A stretch of DNA of 58,824 nt, from the NCBI RefSeq assembly GCF_000300875.1, contig NZ_AMSG01000019.1, forward strand, positions 1 through 58,824, given 5' to 3'. The position numbers and the translations under genes were made by a program. This DNA comes from Galbibacter marinus. Lineage in GTDB: Bacteria > Bacteroidota > Bacteroidia > Flavobacteriales > Flavobacteriaceae. How positions within the stretch are numbered: position 1 is the first letter of the stretch; each line of letters starts with the position of its first letter. This document shows, piece after piece, positions 17,062 through 26,304 of this stretch. The notes under the pieces were generated by a model. It was not told where the DNA came from and searched no databases. It worked only from the letters and a program-made list of their open reading frames with translations.

Positions 17062-18438
17062 TTAAAATGCTCCGATAAAATGACTTCCCGATACATTAAC
17101 TAGTTCTGCACCCTTAGTTACTTCACCTGACTCTGTATCGACAACATAAATGTTCCCGTTTTCTCCAACAGGAGCTTGAGTTAGATATATTTCAGTTCCA
17201 TCAACTGCAAAACCTTGGTATTGGAATAAGTAAAAATTTGGATCGTAAGGAATCTCAGTGATTTGTTCTGCCGTTCTAGCTTTTAGATCAACTAGTGCAA
17301 AAAATCCTTGCTCTCCAGCTACACCTTCCGCAGATCCTGCATGACGATAAGCAAGTACTGCTTTCCCGTTTTCAGCTGGTCTCCAAGCTAAGATGTACGC
17401 ATCTTGAACACCTAAAGCTTGGTCTAAGTTAAAGACATAAGAATCATCGTACTGGTTGTCTTCTCCTATTTTTAGAATATGTGAACCTTGAGGGTCTCCT
17501 TGATTAGCTTGATAAACGCTTCCTTCGAACTCAAAGGAATTTATGCTACGATATCCGTTGGTATTTCCATGACCTACTGTAGATGTTATAACTGTAGGGT
17601 TTAAAAGTGAAGGGTAGTCCAATACGATCGTTTTAGATCCTAAGATTTCACCATCACTATCACTTTCTGCAGTTGCAGGATCCACCTTACTAAGACGTGC
17701 CCCTATATACAATTTATCGCCAGCAGCATTCAAAGTAGGCATATCAATTCTAGAGATATAATATCCGTCTGCTTCCTCTTCTGGGCTTAACCCTACACTT
17801 TGCTCTTGATATTCTACAATAGTTGAATTTTGTAAATCCAAAGTCACAACACCCATAGTAGCCTCAGTACGAAGATAGGTATCATCTGTGGCATCTTCTG
17901 GTGTTCCGTTATCATCAAATTGATGTTCAGTTGAAACATAAACAGCGGCACCTGTTTTATCACCATCAAATAATTTAATCCATCTTGGTGCAGATCCTAC
18001 ATATTGTGCAATACTCACCTGTGATCCAGTTGGCGCAAAGTTTTGTCCACCTTCAACAGTGTATTTGGTATAGTTCCCTCCAGTATCCCCAGCATAACTA
18101 ATATTGAAAATTGTACTTCCATCTTCTGAAGCTTGTAGACGTGCGGTTCTGTTTGAAGGCACTATGAAACCATTATCAAATGGCTCAATTGAAACAGTTG
18201 GGTCCTTTGCATCTTCGCTACTTACGGAATAAATTAAAGTTCCACCGTTTCCATCACCCGGATTTTCTCCCATTTTTGCAGCTGCAATGGTAATCCATCT
18301 AGAGTCCTCTACTGGATCTGTTGGGTCTGGTTGTGGATCTAAATCCCCTGGACTATCGTCACTACTACATGCTGTCATAAGACCAACCGTTAGGATGGTA
18401 GCCACCATTGTTCTATAGGTCAAAAAGTTTATTTTCAT
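17062..18438 (-). CDS. DUF4374-family lipoprotein
   Basis: 458 residues. The signal ends in the lipobox TVGLMTAC with a CSSDDSPGD start to the mature protein, typical of surface-directed Bacteroidota lipoproteins. The body looks like a seven- or eight-bladed beta-propeller, with repeated short strands and GEDNQYDDSY/YDPNFYLFQYQGF-type loops. DUF4374 genes regularly follow TonB siderophore-receptor genes. Here it starts 21 bp after the receptor gene and is presumably its surface substrate-binding partner. Confidence 0.85.
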   Translation of the reverse strand: MKINFLTYRTMVATILTVGLMTACSSDDSPGDLDPQPDPTDPVEDSRWITIAAAKMGENPGDGNGGTLIYSVSSEDAKDPTVSIEPFDNGFIVPSNRTARLQASEDGSTIFNISYAGDTGGNYTKYTVEGGQNFAPTGSQVSIAQYVGSAPRWIKLFDGDKTGAAVYVSTEHQFDDNGTPEDATDDTYLRTEATMGVVTLDLQNSTIVEYQEQSVGLSPEEEADGYYISRIDMPTLNAAGDKLYIGARLSKVDPATAESDSDGEILGSKTIVLDYPSLLNPTVITSTVGHGNTNGYRSINSFEFEGSVYQANQGDPQGSHILKIGEDNQYDDSYVFNLDQALGVQDAYILAWRPAENGKAVLAYRHAGSAEGVAGEQGFFALVDLKARTAEQITEIPYDPNFYLFQYQGFAVDGTEIYLTQAPVGENGNIYVVDTESGEVTKGAELVNVSGSHFIGAF

Positions 18439-18459
18439 TGTTGAATGTATTTAATTTGG

Positions 18460-20886
18460 TTAAATAGAATTGATTATATAATTTAATTTAAGATAAAATG
18501 CGCGCCCAGGCTTTTGAACAGACAGGTTATCGTAAACCGGTTTGTCAAATAAATTTTTCACATCAAAACTCATCACAAAATTTTTGTTTGGGAATGTGTA
18601 ACTAAGTCCAAAGTCATGAACAACTTGTTCGGGTACTTTAAAAAATTCATCTCCTACGGTATTTTTACCCTGAGGCACCAAATATGAAAACTCATCCGTA
18701 TAGTAAACACTGTAAAAGAAGTTTAAAAGTGAATTTTTTTGAAGTAGATTTTCAAAAGTATAGTTGGCCCCGGCATTCATGGTGAAAAATGGAGTGTTGG
18801 GCACATCTATTTCTGCACCGCGATTTTCGATAGTCAGATCGAAACGAGTTAAGTTGAAATTAATACCTAAGTTCTTTCTGTAAGTATAGTTCAACTGGGC
18901 TTCTATTCCCTTAGATGTTCCATCTCCTTGGTTTTCATAGAGGATGGTTTCATCATTTACATTAAGTGATGTTTCAATAGGTAGACCAATTCTATCCTTT
19001 ATATTTCTGGCGAAAAAGTTGGTAGAAATGGTAAATTCATGTTTTTGAATGTTAAAGGATCCAAAGCGAAAACCTAAATTATAGTTATTGCTAAGCTCTG
19101 GTCTTATACTTGGGTTTGCAACCACATTATCTCCATCATTACCGAAAACTTCGGACTCGTTTGGCAAACGAATTGCTTTTTCAGCAGAGGTAAGCAGTGT
19201 AATTTTGGGATGAATGGCATAAGACACAGCAAAACCATACCCCTGATCATTTACCTTAGCAGTGGTAACCTCATCTTCTATTTCATTGGTTTGAGAATTG
19301 ATAAAGGGATCTGTATTGACTGTTTTTTGTTGGTAGTATTTACCAAATACACTACCGCGGAATTTTCCTTGAAAGGCATTTAATTCATAAGTGGCGGATA
19401 GTATATTTTTGTACAAATCTCTGGTCCCTTTAAATGTATTCTCTCTAACGGATCTTAGCTCATCACTATCTTCCCTATCAATACCACTATAGGCATGGTT
19501 TAATAGTATCTTGTGATGATCGTTGATGGTGTAGGACAATCCAGATCTAACTGAGGCTACATTTCTTTTAATTTTAGCCAAGGTAGGTCCACCTTCTTGT
19601 TGCGAACCCCAAGAATATTTAAATTCATCCCCTTTAAAATCGATAGCTCTTTCTCCATTCCAGCTATAGGCCCATGGAACGGTATCGTTTACCACCCGGT
19701 TACGCTTACCATATATACCGTGAACATTAAGCGATAATCCTTTAATTAAAAAGTCTGACTTTTGATAAGTAATATTTCCAAGCAAGGCTTCTGATTCCAT
19801 AAACCTACCCTTATAAGGGGTAATGGTCATAAAAGAACCATGTTGAATTTCTTTATAATCATCTGATGCGGTAACACCGACTAAAAATTGATCTGCCCAT
19901 TTCACATCCGTGAAACCAATTTGTGCAGTTCCACCTGTGGACCTGTAGGAATCGTTAAAACGTTTCGCGGTAATTGGAGTTTGTTTACCACCAAGACCCG
20001 TTACCACAACACTCCTTCCAGATACTTCATAATCATTGTCAGAATAGTTATGAAACAAAGATCCCTTTACAGTGAATCCTGAATTGGAAAAGCGATACAA
20101 ACCATTTGCATTAGCCTGCAAGGTATTGAATGATCCATAGGATACAGAAGCATTTAAATAGTTTCGAGCAGATTCCTGAAGAACAACATTAATAGCACCT
20201 CCCAATGCATCGTCCGCTAAATAACCTGGAACAACCCCTTTGTATACCTCTATACGCTTAATCATCGATGGCGGAAGACTGTTCAAACTAAAGGATGAAC
20301 CGTATACAGAAATTGGAATTCCGTCGATGAATATCCGTACGGCACTTCCTGATAATCCATTCAAACTATATTCAACCTGAGAACCTAAACCTCCGTTTTG
20401 ACGAATCTTAACTCCTACTGTTGTGTTTAACAACTCGTTGGTCTGAATATTTCGCTGACTTGCTTGCTTAGTCTCTATCACGTTGACTGCAAAACCTTCA
20501 GTTTCAATCGCAGTTGCTTTACTCTTTCCATTTACAGTAACTTCATCTAAATTTTCTGCGTTTTCTTTCAGAATATAATCTACTTTTGTCCTCTGGATAC
20601 TTGGAGATGTTTCCACCGTATGCGAAGTGTCGCTAAATCCAATATAAGAAACAGTGATAGTATGAGTCCCGTAAGGGAGCTCTAACTCGAATTCGCCTTC
20701 TTCGTTTGTAAGGGTAGCGTATTTTGTATCCTTTACCATAACGGTAGCAAATGCTAAAGATTCACCCTGAGAAGTGGTCACTACACCATGGACAGCACTG
20801 TCTTTGTTAGTCTGAGCCTGCAGAAATAGGACATTCAAAAACAAGGTGATTAAAATAAGTTTGCCTATTTTTAGGTTTGAGTTCAA
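18460..20886 (-). CDS. TonB-dependent receptor (siderophore/metal-chelate type)
   Basis: 808 residues: signal peptide, a carboxypeptidase-like regulatory domain (VHGVVTTSQGESLAFATVMV; EGEFELELPYGTHTITVSYI), a plug (IRQNGGLGSQVEYSLNGLSG; VRIFIDGIPI; KRIEVYKGVVPGYLADDALG) and a 22-strand barrel ending in KLNYIINSI. The start is TTG at 20886: an in-frame stop lies immediately upstream, and the signal peptide begins right there. It heads an operon with DUF4374, ankyrin, DUF2271 and the flavoreductase, and faces a PchR-like regulator. The combination points to iron-chelate or similar uptake, but the ligand is unknown. Confidence 0.9.
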   Translation of the reverse strand: MNSNLKIGKLILITLFLNVLFLQAQTNKDSAVHGVVTTSQGESLAFATVMVKDTKYATLTNEEGEFELELPYGTHTITVSYIGFSDTSHTVETSPSIQRTKVDYILKENAENLDEVTVNGKSKATAIETEGFAVNVIETKQASQRNIQTNELLNTTVGVKIRQNGGLGSQVEYSLNGLSGSAVRIFIDGIPISVYGSSFSLNSLPPSMIKRIEVYKGVVPGYLADDALGGAINVVLQESARNYLNASVSYGSFNTLQANANGLYRFSNSGFTVKGSLFHNYSDNDYEVSGRSVVVTGLGGKQTPITAKRFNDSYRSTGGTAQIGFTDVKWADQFLVGVTASDDYKEIQHGSFMTITPYKGRFMESEALLGNITYQKSDFLIKGLSLNVHGIYGKRNRVVNDTVPWAYSWNGERAIDFKGDEFKYSWGSQQEGGPTLAKIKRNVASVRSGLSYTINDHHKILLNHAYSGIDREDSDELRSVRENTFKGTRDLYKNILSATYELNAFQGKFRGSVFGKYYQQKTVNTDPFINSQTNEIEDEVTTAKVNDQGYGFAVSYAIHPKITLLTSAEKAIRLPNESEVFGNDGDNVVANPSIRPELSNNYNLGFRFGSFNIQKHEFTISTNFFARNIKDRIGLPIETSLNVNDETILYENQGDGTSKGIEAQLNYTYRKNLGINFNLTRFDLTIENRGAEIDVPNTPFFTMNAGANYTFENLLQKNSLLNFFYSVYYTDEFSYLVPQGKNTVGDEFFKVPEQVVHDFGLSYTFPNKNFVMSFDVKNLFDKPVYDNLSVQKPGRAFYLKLNYIINSI

Positions 20887-20914
20887 TTTTTATTTAGATT
20901 TAATATAAATTATT

Positions 20915-20932
20915 TTAGATTTGCAAATCTAA
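20915..20932. promoter_or_regulatory. 18-bp perfect palindrome covering both divergent -7 elements
   Basis: TTAGATTTGCAAATCTAA is a perfect dyad. It contains TAGATTTG, a match to TAnnTTTG, on both strands, so the -7 boxes of the receptor operon and of the AraC gene sit head to head inside one operator. For the receptor operon a TTG at 20952-20950 gives an 18-bp spacer. A repressor bound here would silence both directions. The half-site TTAGATT recurs at 40934. Confidence 0.7.
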
Positions 20933-20955
20933 TATAGTCTTGTAAGTTTCAATGC

Positions 20956-20989
20956 CGTAAAAGGAAGTTTTACATACGCAAAAGGAAGT
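20956..20989. promoter_or_regulatory. Two 13-bp direct repeats with 21-bp period, probable AraC/PchR binding site
   Basis: CGTAAAAGGAAGT (20956-20968) and CGCAAAAGGAAGT (20977-20989) match at 12 of 13 positions and are 21 bp apart, two helical turns. That is the usual arrangement for the two HTHs of AraC-family dimers. The site lies just upstream of the -33 of the receptor operon, a position for an activator, and immediately before the regulator's own ATG. Confidence 0.65.
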
Positions 20990-20990
20990 C

Positions 20991-22034
20991 ATGGAATCAA
21001 TCATAAAAAGTGAACTATTCGAAAATAGTATTTACCAGAAAAAATACTCGAGGGATTTTTTGACCGATGAAATTATTGAGAATCACATCGAGGTAAATGA
21101 CAAACAAGCATCCGGGATCATTAAGGAGCTCCAGTTGGATGGCCTTTTTCTAACCAACACCAACATCACCGCTCCCCAGGGGTGCCAATTTGAAATCCAC
21201 AACAACTTCCCTGTCTTTATTTTACATTTTGAATTTAGTGGTGATTTTAAATATATTCCACATCAGACTACGGATGCCTTAGTAGAAATTTCAGATTCCC
21301 AATACAATATTTTGTATCTCCCAAGTCTAAATGGAGTACTCGAATTTAAAGGAAACCCACATCGAACGCTTCAAGTTTATTTTACCTTAGATAGGATTAA
21401 AAAAATAGTAGGTGAGGATTATAAAGAGGTTCTTAAAAAGGTGGACATGGCAGTTAAAAAGGGGGAGCCATATACGTTTTGGAAACGCTCTACTCCTATC
21501 CTGCCGGAAATGGAAAAGACCTTACAGGAATTAATGGTCTGTTCTTTATGTGGGCACCTGAAAAAAACCTACTTACAATCTAAGGTGACCTCTCTAATGG
21601 TTGATGTCCTTGTGAAGGCGGATGAAATAGAGCAAACCGATGCTAAGAACGTTCTATTAAAATCAGACTTGGATGCATTACAGCAAGTGGATTATCATAT
21701 AAAAAAGAACCTTAATAAGAACCTAACTATTGCCGAGCTTTCAGTTATAGCTGGGTTTAATGAATCCAAACTAAAAAGGGATTTTAAGCTAGTTTATGGT
21801 AGCACTATATTTAAATACATAACAAAGCTACGAATGGAAAAAGCGATATCACTTATACGAGAGGATGGTTTTACCATTGCTGAAGCAGCTTACGAGGTAG
21901 GTTACAACAATCCACAACACTTCACAACGGCCTTTAAGCGAACATTAGGTTACCTACCTAAAATGCTTAAAAAAATCATTCTCGCAATAGAGTTTGGTGA
22001 TCTAGGATTTTATTTTTTCAATTATTTTATTTAA
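20991..22034 (+). CDS. AraC-family regulator, PchR-like
   Basis: 347 residues. The N-terminal half has the PchR-type sensing pattern (HNNFPVFILHFEFSGDF; GNPHRTLQVYFTLDRIKKIV). The C-terminal double HTH (about 240-330) reads LTIAELSVIAGFNESKLKRD and FTIAEAAYEVGYNNPQHFTT, with the FKRTLGYLPK ending. PchR-like regulators sense the imported ferric siderophore and activate the receptor gene. It is divergent from the TonB operon across a 104-bp region containing the palindrome and the direct repeats, which fits that role well. Confidence 0.9.
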   Translation: MESIIKSELFENSIYQKKYSRDFLTDEIIENHIEVNDKQASGIIKELQLDGLFLTNTNITAPQGCQFEIHNNFPVFILHFEFSGDFKYIPHQTTDALVEISDSQYNILYLPSLNGVLEFKGNPHRTLQVYFTLDRIKKIVGEDYKEVLKKVDMAVKKGEPYTFWKRSTPILPEMEKTLQELMVCSLCGHLKKTYLQSKVTSLMVDVLVKADEIEQTDAKNVLLKSDLDALQQVDYHIKKNLNKNLTIAELSVIAGFNESKLKRDFKLVYGSTIFKYITKLRMEKAISLIREDGFTIAEAAYEVGYNNPQHFTTAFKRTLGYLPKMLKKIILAIEFGDLGFYFFNYFI

Positions 22035-22267
22035 AGATTAAAATCATAACAAAACACAATTAATAATATTTTTGTATCTTTAATCTCATAATTGTATGAT
22101 AATCCACATGTTATAGTCACCCTTTAAACCAGAAAATTGCTATAACCAACAAATGACTTAGTTCAAATCAAATAACGGAATTAACGAACCGTATAGAATA
22201 AAAAGAGTTGGACTTGTTCTAAATTCAGCCCCCTATTAAATTTTTAAAACACCAATCTATACACACC

Positions 22268-23791
22268 ATGAATAGAATCACTTCCATTTTATCGGCTATT
22301 TTAATAACTTTTCTTTTTTGTAATTGTAAAGGGGAAAAAGATCAAAAATCACTTAAGGCCCAAAAAGCCAATACTGTTACGGTTATTATTGACTCTCAGC
22401 AATCTACTCCAACTTCCGTGGTTACACCTTTTTATTTCACCTATCCTCCTACCAATCGCGCAGTGTCATATTCGAAAAGCGACACCTTAACTATACCCCT
22501 TGAAAAACCAGAGATTATAACTCTTGAAAATCAAAATATCTTAACCGATAGTTTAATTGTTTATCCAAGTGACACGATCAAGTTAGCGGTTCATGAGGAT
22601 CGATTTGAGACTGAGTTGATAAGTAATGTAGTTAACCCAATACAAATCTCAACTTTTGATTCTATCGTTGATTCCTATGAATTAAAAGAGGTTATAGACT
22701 CCTTATATGGAATATATATCACCAATAATTACTCCAATTTAATGCCCTTATATAACGACTATTCTAGAATTGAGCTCCACCAAGTACTTCCAAATTTTGA
22801 AATGTTTAAAAAAGATACAACCTCATTACATTTATTATTGGAGAATTACATGTCGTTGTTTGAAAAGTTTAAAGAGGGGATTAGAAATAATTTCTCCGAT
22901 AAGGAGCGGTTGCTTTTAAATGAAATATTTAGAAACAAATTACATACTGCTTTATCCACATTATCAAGACATAGTGGAAGTCCTAAGATTCAGAAACTTT
23001 TAATTTCAGATTTGTTTATCTCAGATTCTACATTACTTTATCCAAATGCTTGGCGCTACTTAAATACGGCCATGGCAGAGGTTTACTTTAAGGATGATGT
23101 AGAGTATTCTAGATCAATGGCACATTTTAATTTGACCAAGAGATATGATTCTATCCCAGTTTACTTCTCAGACAAATTATCAAAATATGCTAGGATAATG
23201 AGTTTGGAAGAAATGATTTCTCAAGGGAATTCACTTAAGGAGGTCACAGCCTATTTTAATAAATTCAATAATGAATATGGAGAAACAGATTTCAAAGATT
23301 ATTTTGAATCCACCAATTTATTGAATTTAAAAGCAATGTATGGCACTGCCGATGGGGTTAACCTTATTAATAATACGAATCAAGTTACCAGTCTTGATAC
23401 TATAATGGGGTATTTAAAAGACAAGGTCGTGTATGTCGATTATTGGGCTAGTTGGTGTGCCCCATGTAGAAAGGCTATGCCAGCTTCGAGAGAATTACAT
23501 AAGCAATACATGGGAGAGGATGTGGTTTTCATTTACCTATCAATTGATAAGAATAAAGATGAATGGCAAAACGCTTCTACCATTGAGCAACTTGATGCTC
23601 ATGATCACAGCTATTTAGTATTAAATCACGATCAGTCTAAATTCACCGAGCAACTAAAAATCAAAACCATTCCAAGGTACCTTCTGTATAATAAAAAAGG
23701 GGAACTCGTACACCAGAATGCTCCTGGGCCTGATAGTAAAGAAATCCGAGAAATGATTGATAACTACTTAACTAAAGATGAAATTCTATAA
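22268..23791 (+). CDS. Lipoprotein with C-terminal thioredoxin-like (TlpA-type) domain
   Basis: 507 residues with lipobox FLFCNC. Residues about 30-370 are helical and unrecognised, as in many Bacteroidota TlpA-like lipoproteins. The C-terminal thioredoxin fold has the active site WASWCAPC with Cys397 and Cys400, the cis-Pro loop KIKTIPRYLLYN, and GPDSKEI near the end. Anchored in the periplasm, it would reduce or rearrange disulfides of exported proteins. A CPBP protease gene follows after 24 bp. Confidence 0.85.
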   Translation: MNRITSILSAILITFLFCNCKGEKDQKSLKAQKANTVTVIIDSQQSTPTSVVTPFYFTYPPTNRAVSYSKSDTLTIPLEKPEIITLENQNILTDSLIVYPSDTIKLAVHEDRFETELISNVVNPIQISTFDSIVDSYELKEVIDSLYGIYITNNYSNLMPLYNDYSRIELHQVLPNFEMFKKDTTSLHLLLENYMSLFEKFKEGIRNNFSDKERLLLNEIFRNKLHTALSTLSRHSGSPKIQKLLISDLFISDSTLLYPNAWRYLNTAMAEVYFKDDVEYSRSMAHFNLTKRYDSIPVYFSDKLSKYARIMSLEEMISQGNSLKEVTAYFNKFNNEYGETDFKDYFESTNLLNLKAMYGTADGVNLINNTNQVTSLDTIMGYLKDKVVYVDYWASWCAPCRKAMPASRELHKQYMGEDVVFIYLSIDKNKDEWQNASTIEQLDAHDHSYLVLNHDQSKFTEQLKIKTIPRYLLYNKKGELVHQNAPGPDSKEIREMIDNYLTKDEIL

Positions 23792-23815
23792 ACGCAGTGA
23801 TCAAGCAAAAGAATT

Positions 23816-24442
23816 ATGACAAAATGCCAATCTGAGATCATGAAGAATGTAACATTTAACGCTTTATTGCTTACAATAGTTTTACTACTAATAGGCGCCA
23901 CATTTACTGTGATTCTCTCATATTTTATTAAACCTTCGCTATTTTGGCACAAAGATTTAATTCAACTCATTAGTCTAAGCGCAGGTCTACTATCAGTACT
24001 TATCATCACCAAGTCTACCTCGCTTCTTTGGCAGTTTTTTAGAAAAGCGGGTGATATTAAACCTTATCACCTGTACTTACTACTTTTTTTTATTGCCATT
24101 AATTTACTACTACATTACCTGACTAATGATAGTTCAAATACTGCAGCTGGAACGACTAAAATTAGATTACTGCAAATGTTTCTTATAATTCCAGTCTTAG
24201 AAGAATTGGTTTTCAGAGGTGTTTTCCAAAGCCGTATAACTAAATCGTATAACTGGAGAGTAGGTGTTTTAGTTTCATCTTTATTATTTATGTTTATTCA
24301 TTATGGTGAGTTGGATTACATGTTGTTCTGCTTTATATTCAGTGTTTTCGCTGGGTATTTATATTACAAAACAGATTCCTTACTACTTTGTGTCATGTAT
24401 CATATTGCGGTGAATATTGGGATATTTCTTTTGAATAATTAA
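23816..24442 (+). CDS. CPBP-family intramembrane glutamic endopeptidase
   Basis: 208 residues and about six transmembrane helices. The ABI/CPBP motifs are all present: EExxxR (Glu129, Glu130, Arg134 in LEELVFRGVF), FxxxH (FMFIH, His162) and HxxxN (His196, Asn200). These metal-independent membrane proteases relate to Rce1 and to some bacteriocin-immunity proteins. A second possible start, the ATG at 23840, lies nearer the first hydrophobic helix. The close spacing suggests co-transcription with the thioredoxin-like lipoprotein. Substrate unknown. Confidence 0.88.
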   Translation: MTKCQSEIMKNVTFNALLLTIVLLLIGATFTVILSYFIKPSLFWHKDLIQLISLSAGLLSVLIITKSTSLLWQFFRKAGDIKPYHLYLLLFFIAINLLLHYLTNDSSNTAAGTTKIRLLQMFLIIPVLEELVFRGVFQSRITKSYNWRVGVLVSSLLFMFIHYGELDYMLFCFIFSVFAGYLYYKTDSLLLCVMYHIAVNIGIFLLNN

Positions 24443-24482
24443 AAGCTGACATCCTCTAAACTACACTACTAGGGTAGTGCGC

Positions 24483-25220
24483 TCACCAAGGCACCTCTCC
24501 CGTTTGAGGATTTGTTTCCTCACTGAAAAATTTACCAGTTGGACCATTGTGATTAATCAAGGCATATTTCACAATACGTTGTGCTGCTATCTCCACCTCA
24601 CCACCATTGCGATCCGTAAAATCCGTACTAGTATATCCAGGACATACAGCGTTGACCTTAAATGGCGTATTTCTTAATTCATATGCTAGATTAACTGTAT
24701 ACATATTCAATGCAGCTTTAGAGGCACTATACACCCCATATTTAGCATAATCATAGGCTGGCCAAGTGGGATCACTTTGTAAGGTAAGCGAGCCAACACT
24801 ACTACTTACATTTACAATTCTAGGTTGATCTGATTTACCTAAGAGTTCAATAAAAACCTTTGTAACGCTCGCAACTCCAAAGACATTGGTGTCAAAGGTA
24901 TTTTTAAATTGCTCTGGACTGGCCTCTAAAACGGTATAAGGACTCCCGCCATTGATACCTGCATTATTAATAAGGATATCAAGCGCGGAAATTTTCTTGT
25001 TTATCTCATTAAAAGCTGCCATTATAGAATCATTATCAGTAACATCCAATTGTATTGCTTTTACATTAGTAAACCCATGATGGTTTAACTTCTCCACTGC
25101 TTTGACACCTTTTTTTAAATCCCGACTTCCTAAAAACACATAGTACCCTTTTTCTAATAATTGTTTGGCGGTCGCAAAGCCTATGCCTTTGTTAGCTCCT
25201 GTAATGAATGCTTTATTCAT
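24483..25220 (-). CDS. SDR-family oxidoreductase
   Basis: 245 residues, classical SDR: cofactor loop TGANKGIG, LDVTD, NNAGINGG, VSSSVGS with the catalytic Ser, and YSASK as the Tyr-Lys pair. The 'carbonyl-reductase-like' feel (GSRDLKKG after beta-2, Arg present) suggests NADPH dependence. It lies 81 bp downstream of a Crp-family regulator gene on the same strand, which probably controls it. Confidence 0.9.
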   Translation of the reverse strand: MNKAFITGANKGIGFATAKQLLEKGYYVFLGSRDLKKGVKAVEKLNHHGFTNVKAIQLDVTDNDSIMAAFNEINKKISALDILINNAGINGGSPYTVLEASPEQFKNTFDTNVFGVASVTKVFIELLGKSDQPRIVNVSSSVGSLTLQSDPTWPAYDYAKYGVYSASKAALNMYTVNLAYELRNTPFKVNAVCPGYTSTDFTDRNGGEVEIAAQRIVKYALINHNGPTGKFFSEETNPQTGEVPW

Positions 25221-25301
25221 GTCTTTCTGTTTTACAATTACAAGACAAAGGTTAGTGAATAAAAAACTATAAAAATTACCAAATGATAATTACTAGTGCT
25301 T

Positions 25302-25868
25302 TTAAGTAATATTTTTCCTTATTCTACTTAGCGATTGTTGGGTCACCCCTAAATAAGACGCGATGTAAATCAAAGGAATACGATTGACCAATAAGGGATA
25401 GTTTTTCAAAAACTCTAAATAACGCGTGGTTCCGTCTTGAGAGACCACCGGTCCTTTCCTCGATTTTTGATGCATGCAAAGTTGTATCATTTTGTTTTTC
25501 ATGGCATCCCATTGGACAATAATCTGAGAGAGCTCTTCCCAATCCTTTTTTGAAAACACTATTAGTTTACAATCTGTACACGCTTGAATGTATTCTGAAG
25601 AAACAGAATTTCCCTGAAAATTGATATAATCAAATATTATACTGTTCTCACTGATAAAGCAACGGGTGATTTCTTCTGCTTGATTATTGTAATAACAACC
25701 TCTAAGCACTCCTTTAACGACAAAACCAGCCTTAGATGGAACTTTCCCCGTCTCTGAAAAATAACTATCCTTTGGTAGGTGTAATTCTTGGGCTTTACTT
25801 AAGACAAGGTCAATTTGATGCTTGTTTAAGTTCCCGAACTGTAAGATATATGCTATGAATTCTTCCAT
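25302..25868 (-). CDS. Crp/Fnr-family transcriptional regulator
   Basis: 188 residues. The cyclic-nucleotide-binding-like beta-roll spans about 10-125 (SYFSETGKVPSKAGFVVKGV; FISENSIIFDYINF) but lacks the Arg-Ser cAMP contact motif. The C-terminal winged HTH ends IPLIYIASYLGVTQQSLSRI. Stand-alone regulators of this kind in Bacteroidota usually control one adjacent enzyme gene; here that is the SDR downstream. Confidence 0.85.
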   Translation of the reverse strand: MEEFIAYILQFGNLNKHQIDLVLSKAQELHLPKDSYFSETGKVPSKAGFVVKGVLRGCYYNNQAEEITRCFISENSIIFDYINFQGNSVSSEYIQACTDCKLIVFSKKDWEELSQIIVQWDAMKNKMIQLCMHQKSRKGPVVSQDGTTRYLEFLKNYPLLVNRIPLIYIASYLGVTQQSLSRIRKNIT

Positions 25869-26076
25869 GAGCTACAAGTTAAAAAAATCCTCTTAAGCTT
25901 CTTTTATCATTTGGTAAAAATGACTTCTTATAACATTTTTAATGACGATATAAATTTTATCTCACACATCAAAAACAGCAGACAGTGTCTGTTAAAACCG
26001 AGAAAACAATTCAGCGGACCGCATCTGTTGAATTTAAACTAAGCTGGTCTCATTACCTAAAAACTAATGCTGATTG

Positions 26077-26250
26077 ATGACGAAAAACGAACGAAATTTT
26101 CATGAAATAGAAGCTAATAAAAACAATTGGAACGCTTTGACTCGTCTAAAAAAGCTTTATTTAAAACCCGTTGAAGTAAAGGACCGAAGGCCACTTCTTT
26201 ACCAAAAAAGTGTCTCCCTAGTAGTAATTTGTACTAAAGCCTTTTTTTAG
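26077..26250 (-). other. Antisense strand of a possible methyltransferase N-terminal remnant (coding frame is on plus)
   Basis: The 436-bp gap 25869-26304 holds one plus-strand frame, ATG at 26077 to TAG at 26248. Its N-terminus (NFHEIEANKNNWNALT) resembles the opening of small SAM methyltransferases (HEIEANKxxWNxKT) before degenerating. It is at best a remnant of 57 codons. Nothing else was recognised in the gap. Confidence 0.25.
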
Positions 26251-26304
26251 GATTTCTGTTCTAGAATCAATTTGAAAAATAAAGCTAATCCATGGATTAT
26301 TTAT

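Noticed and set aside
23816-24442. CPBP protein as the immunity protein of the bacteriocin-like pair
   Set aside because: It lies 21 kb away, next to a thioredoxin-like lipoprotein, with no peptide gene in front of it; the 22035-22267 gap has no Gly-Gly leader peptide.
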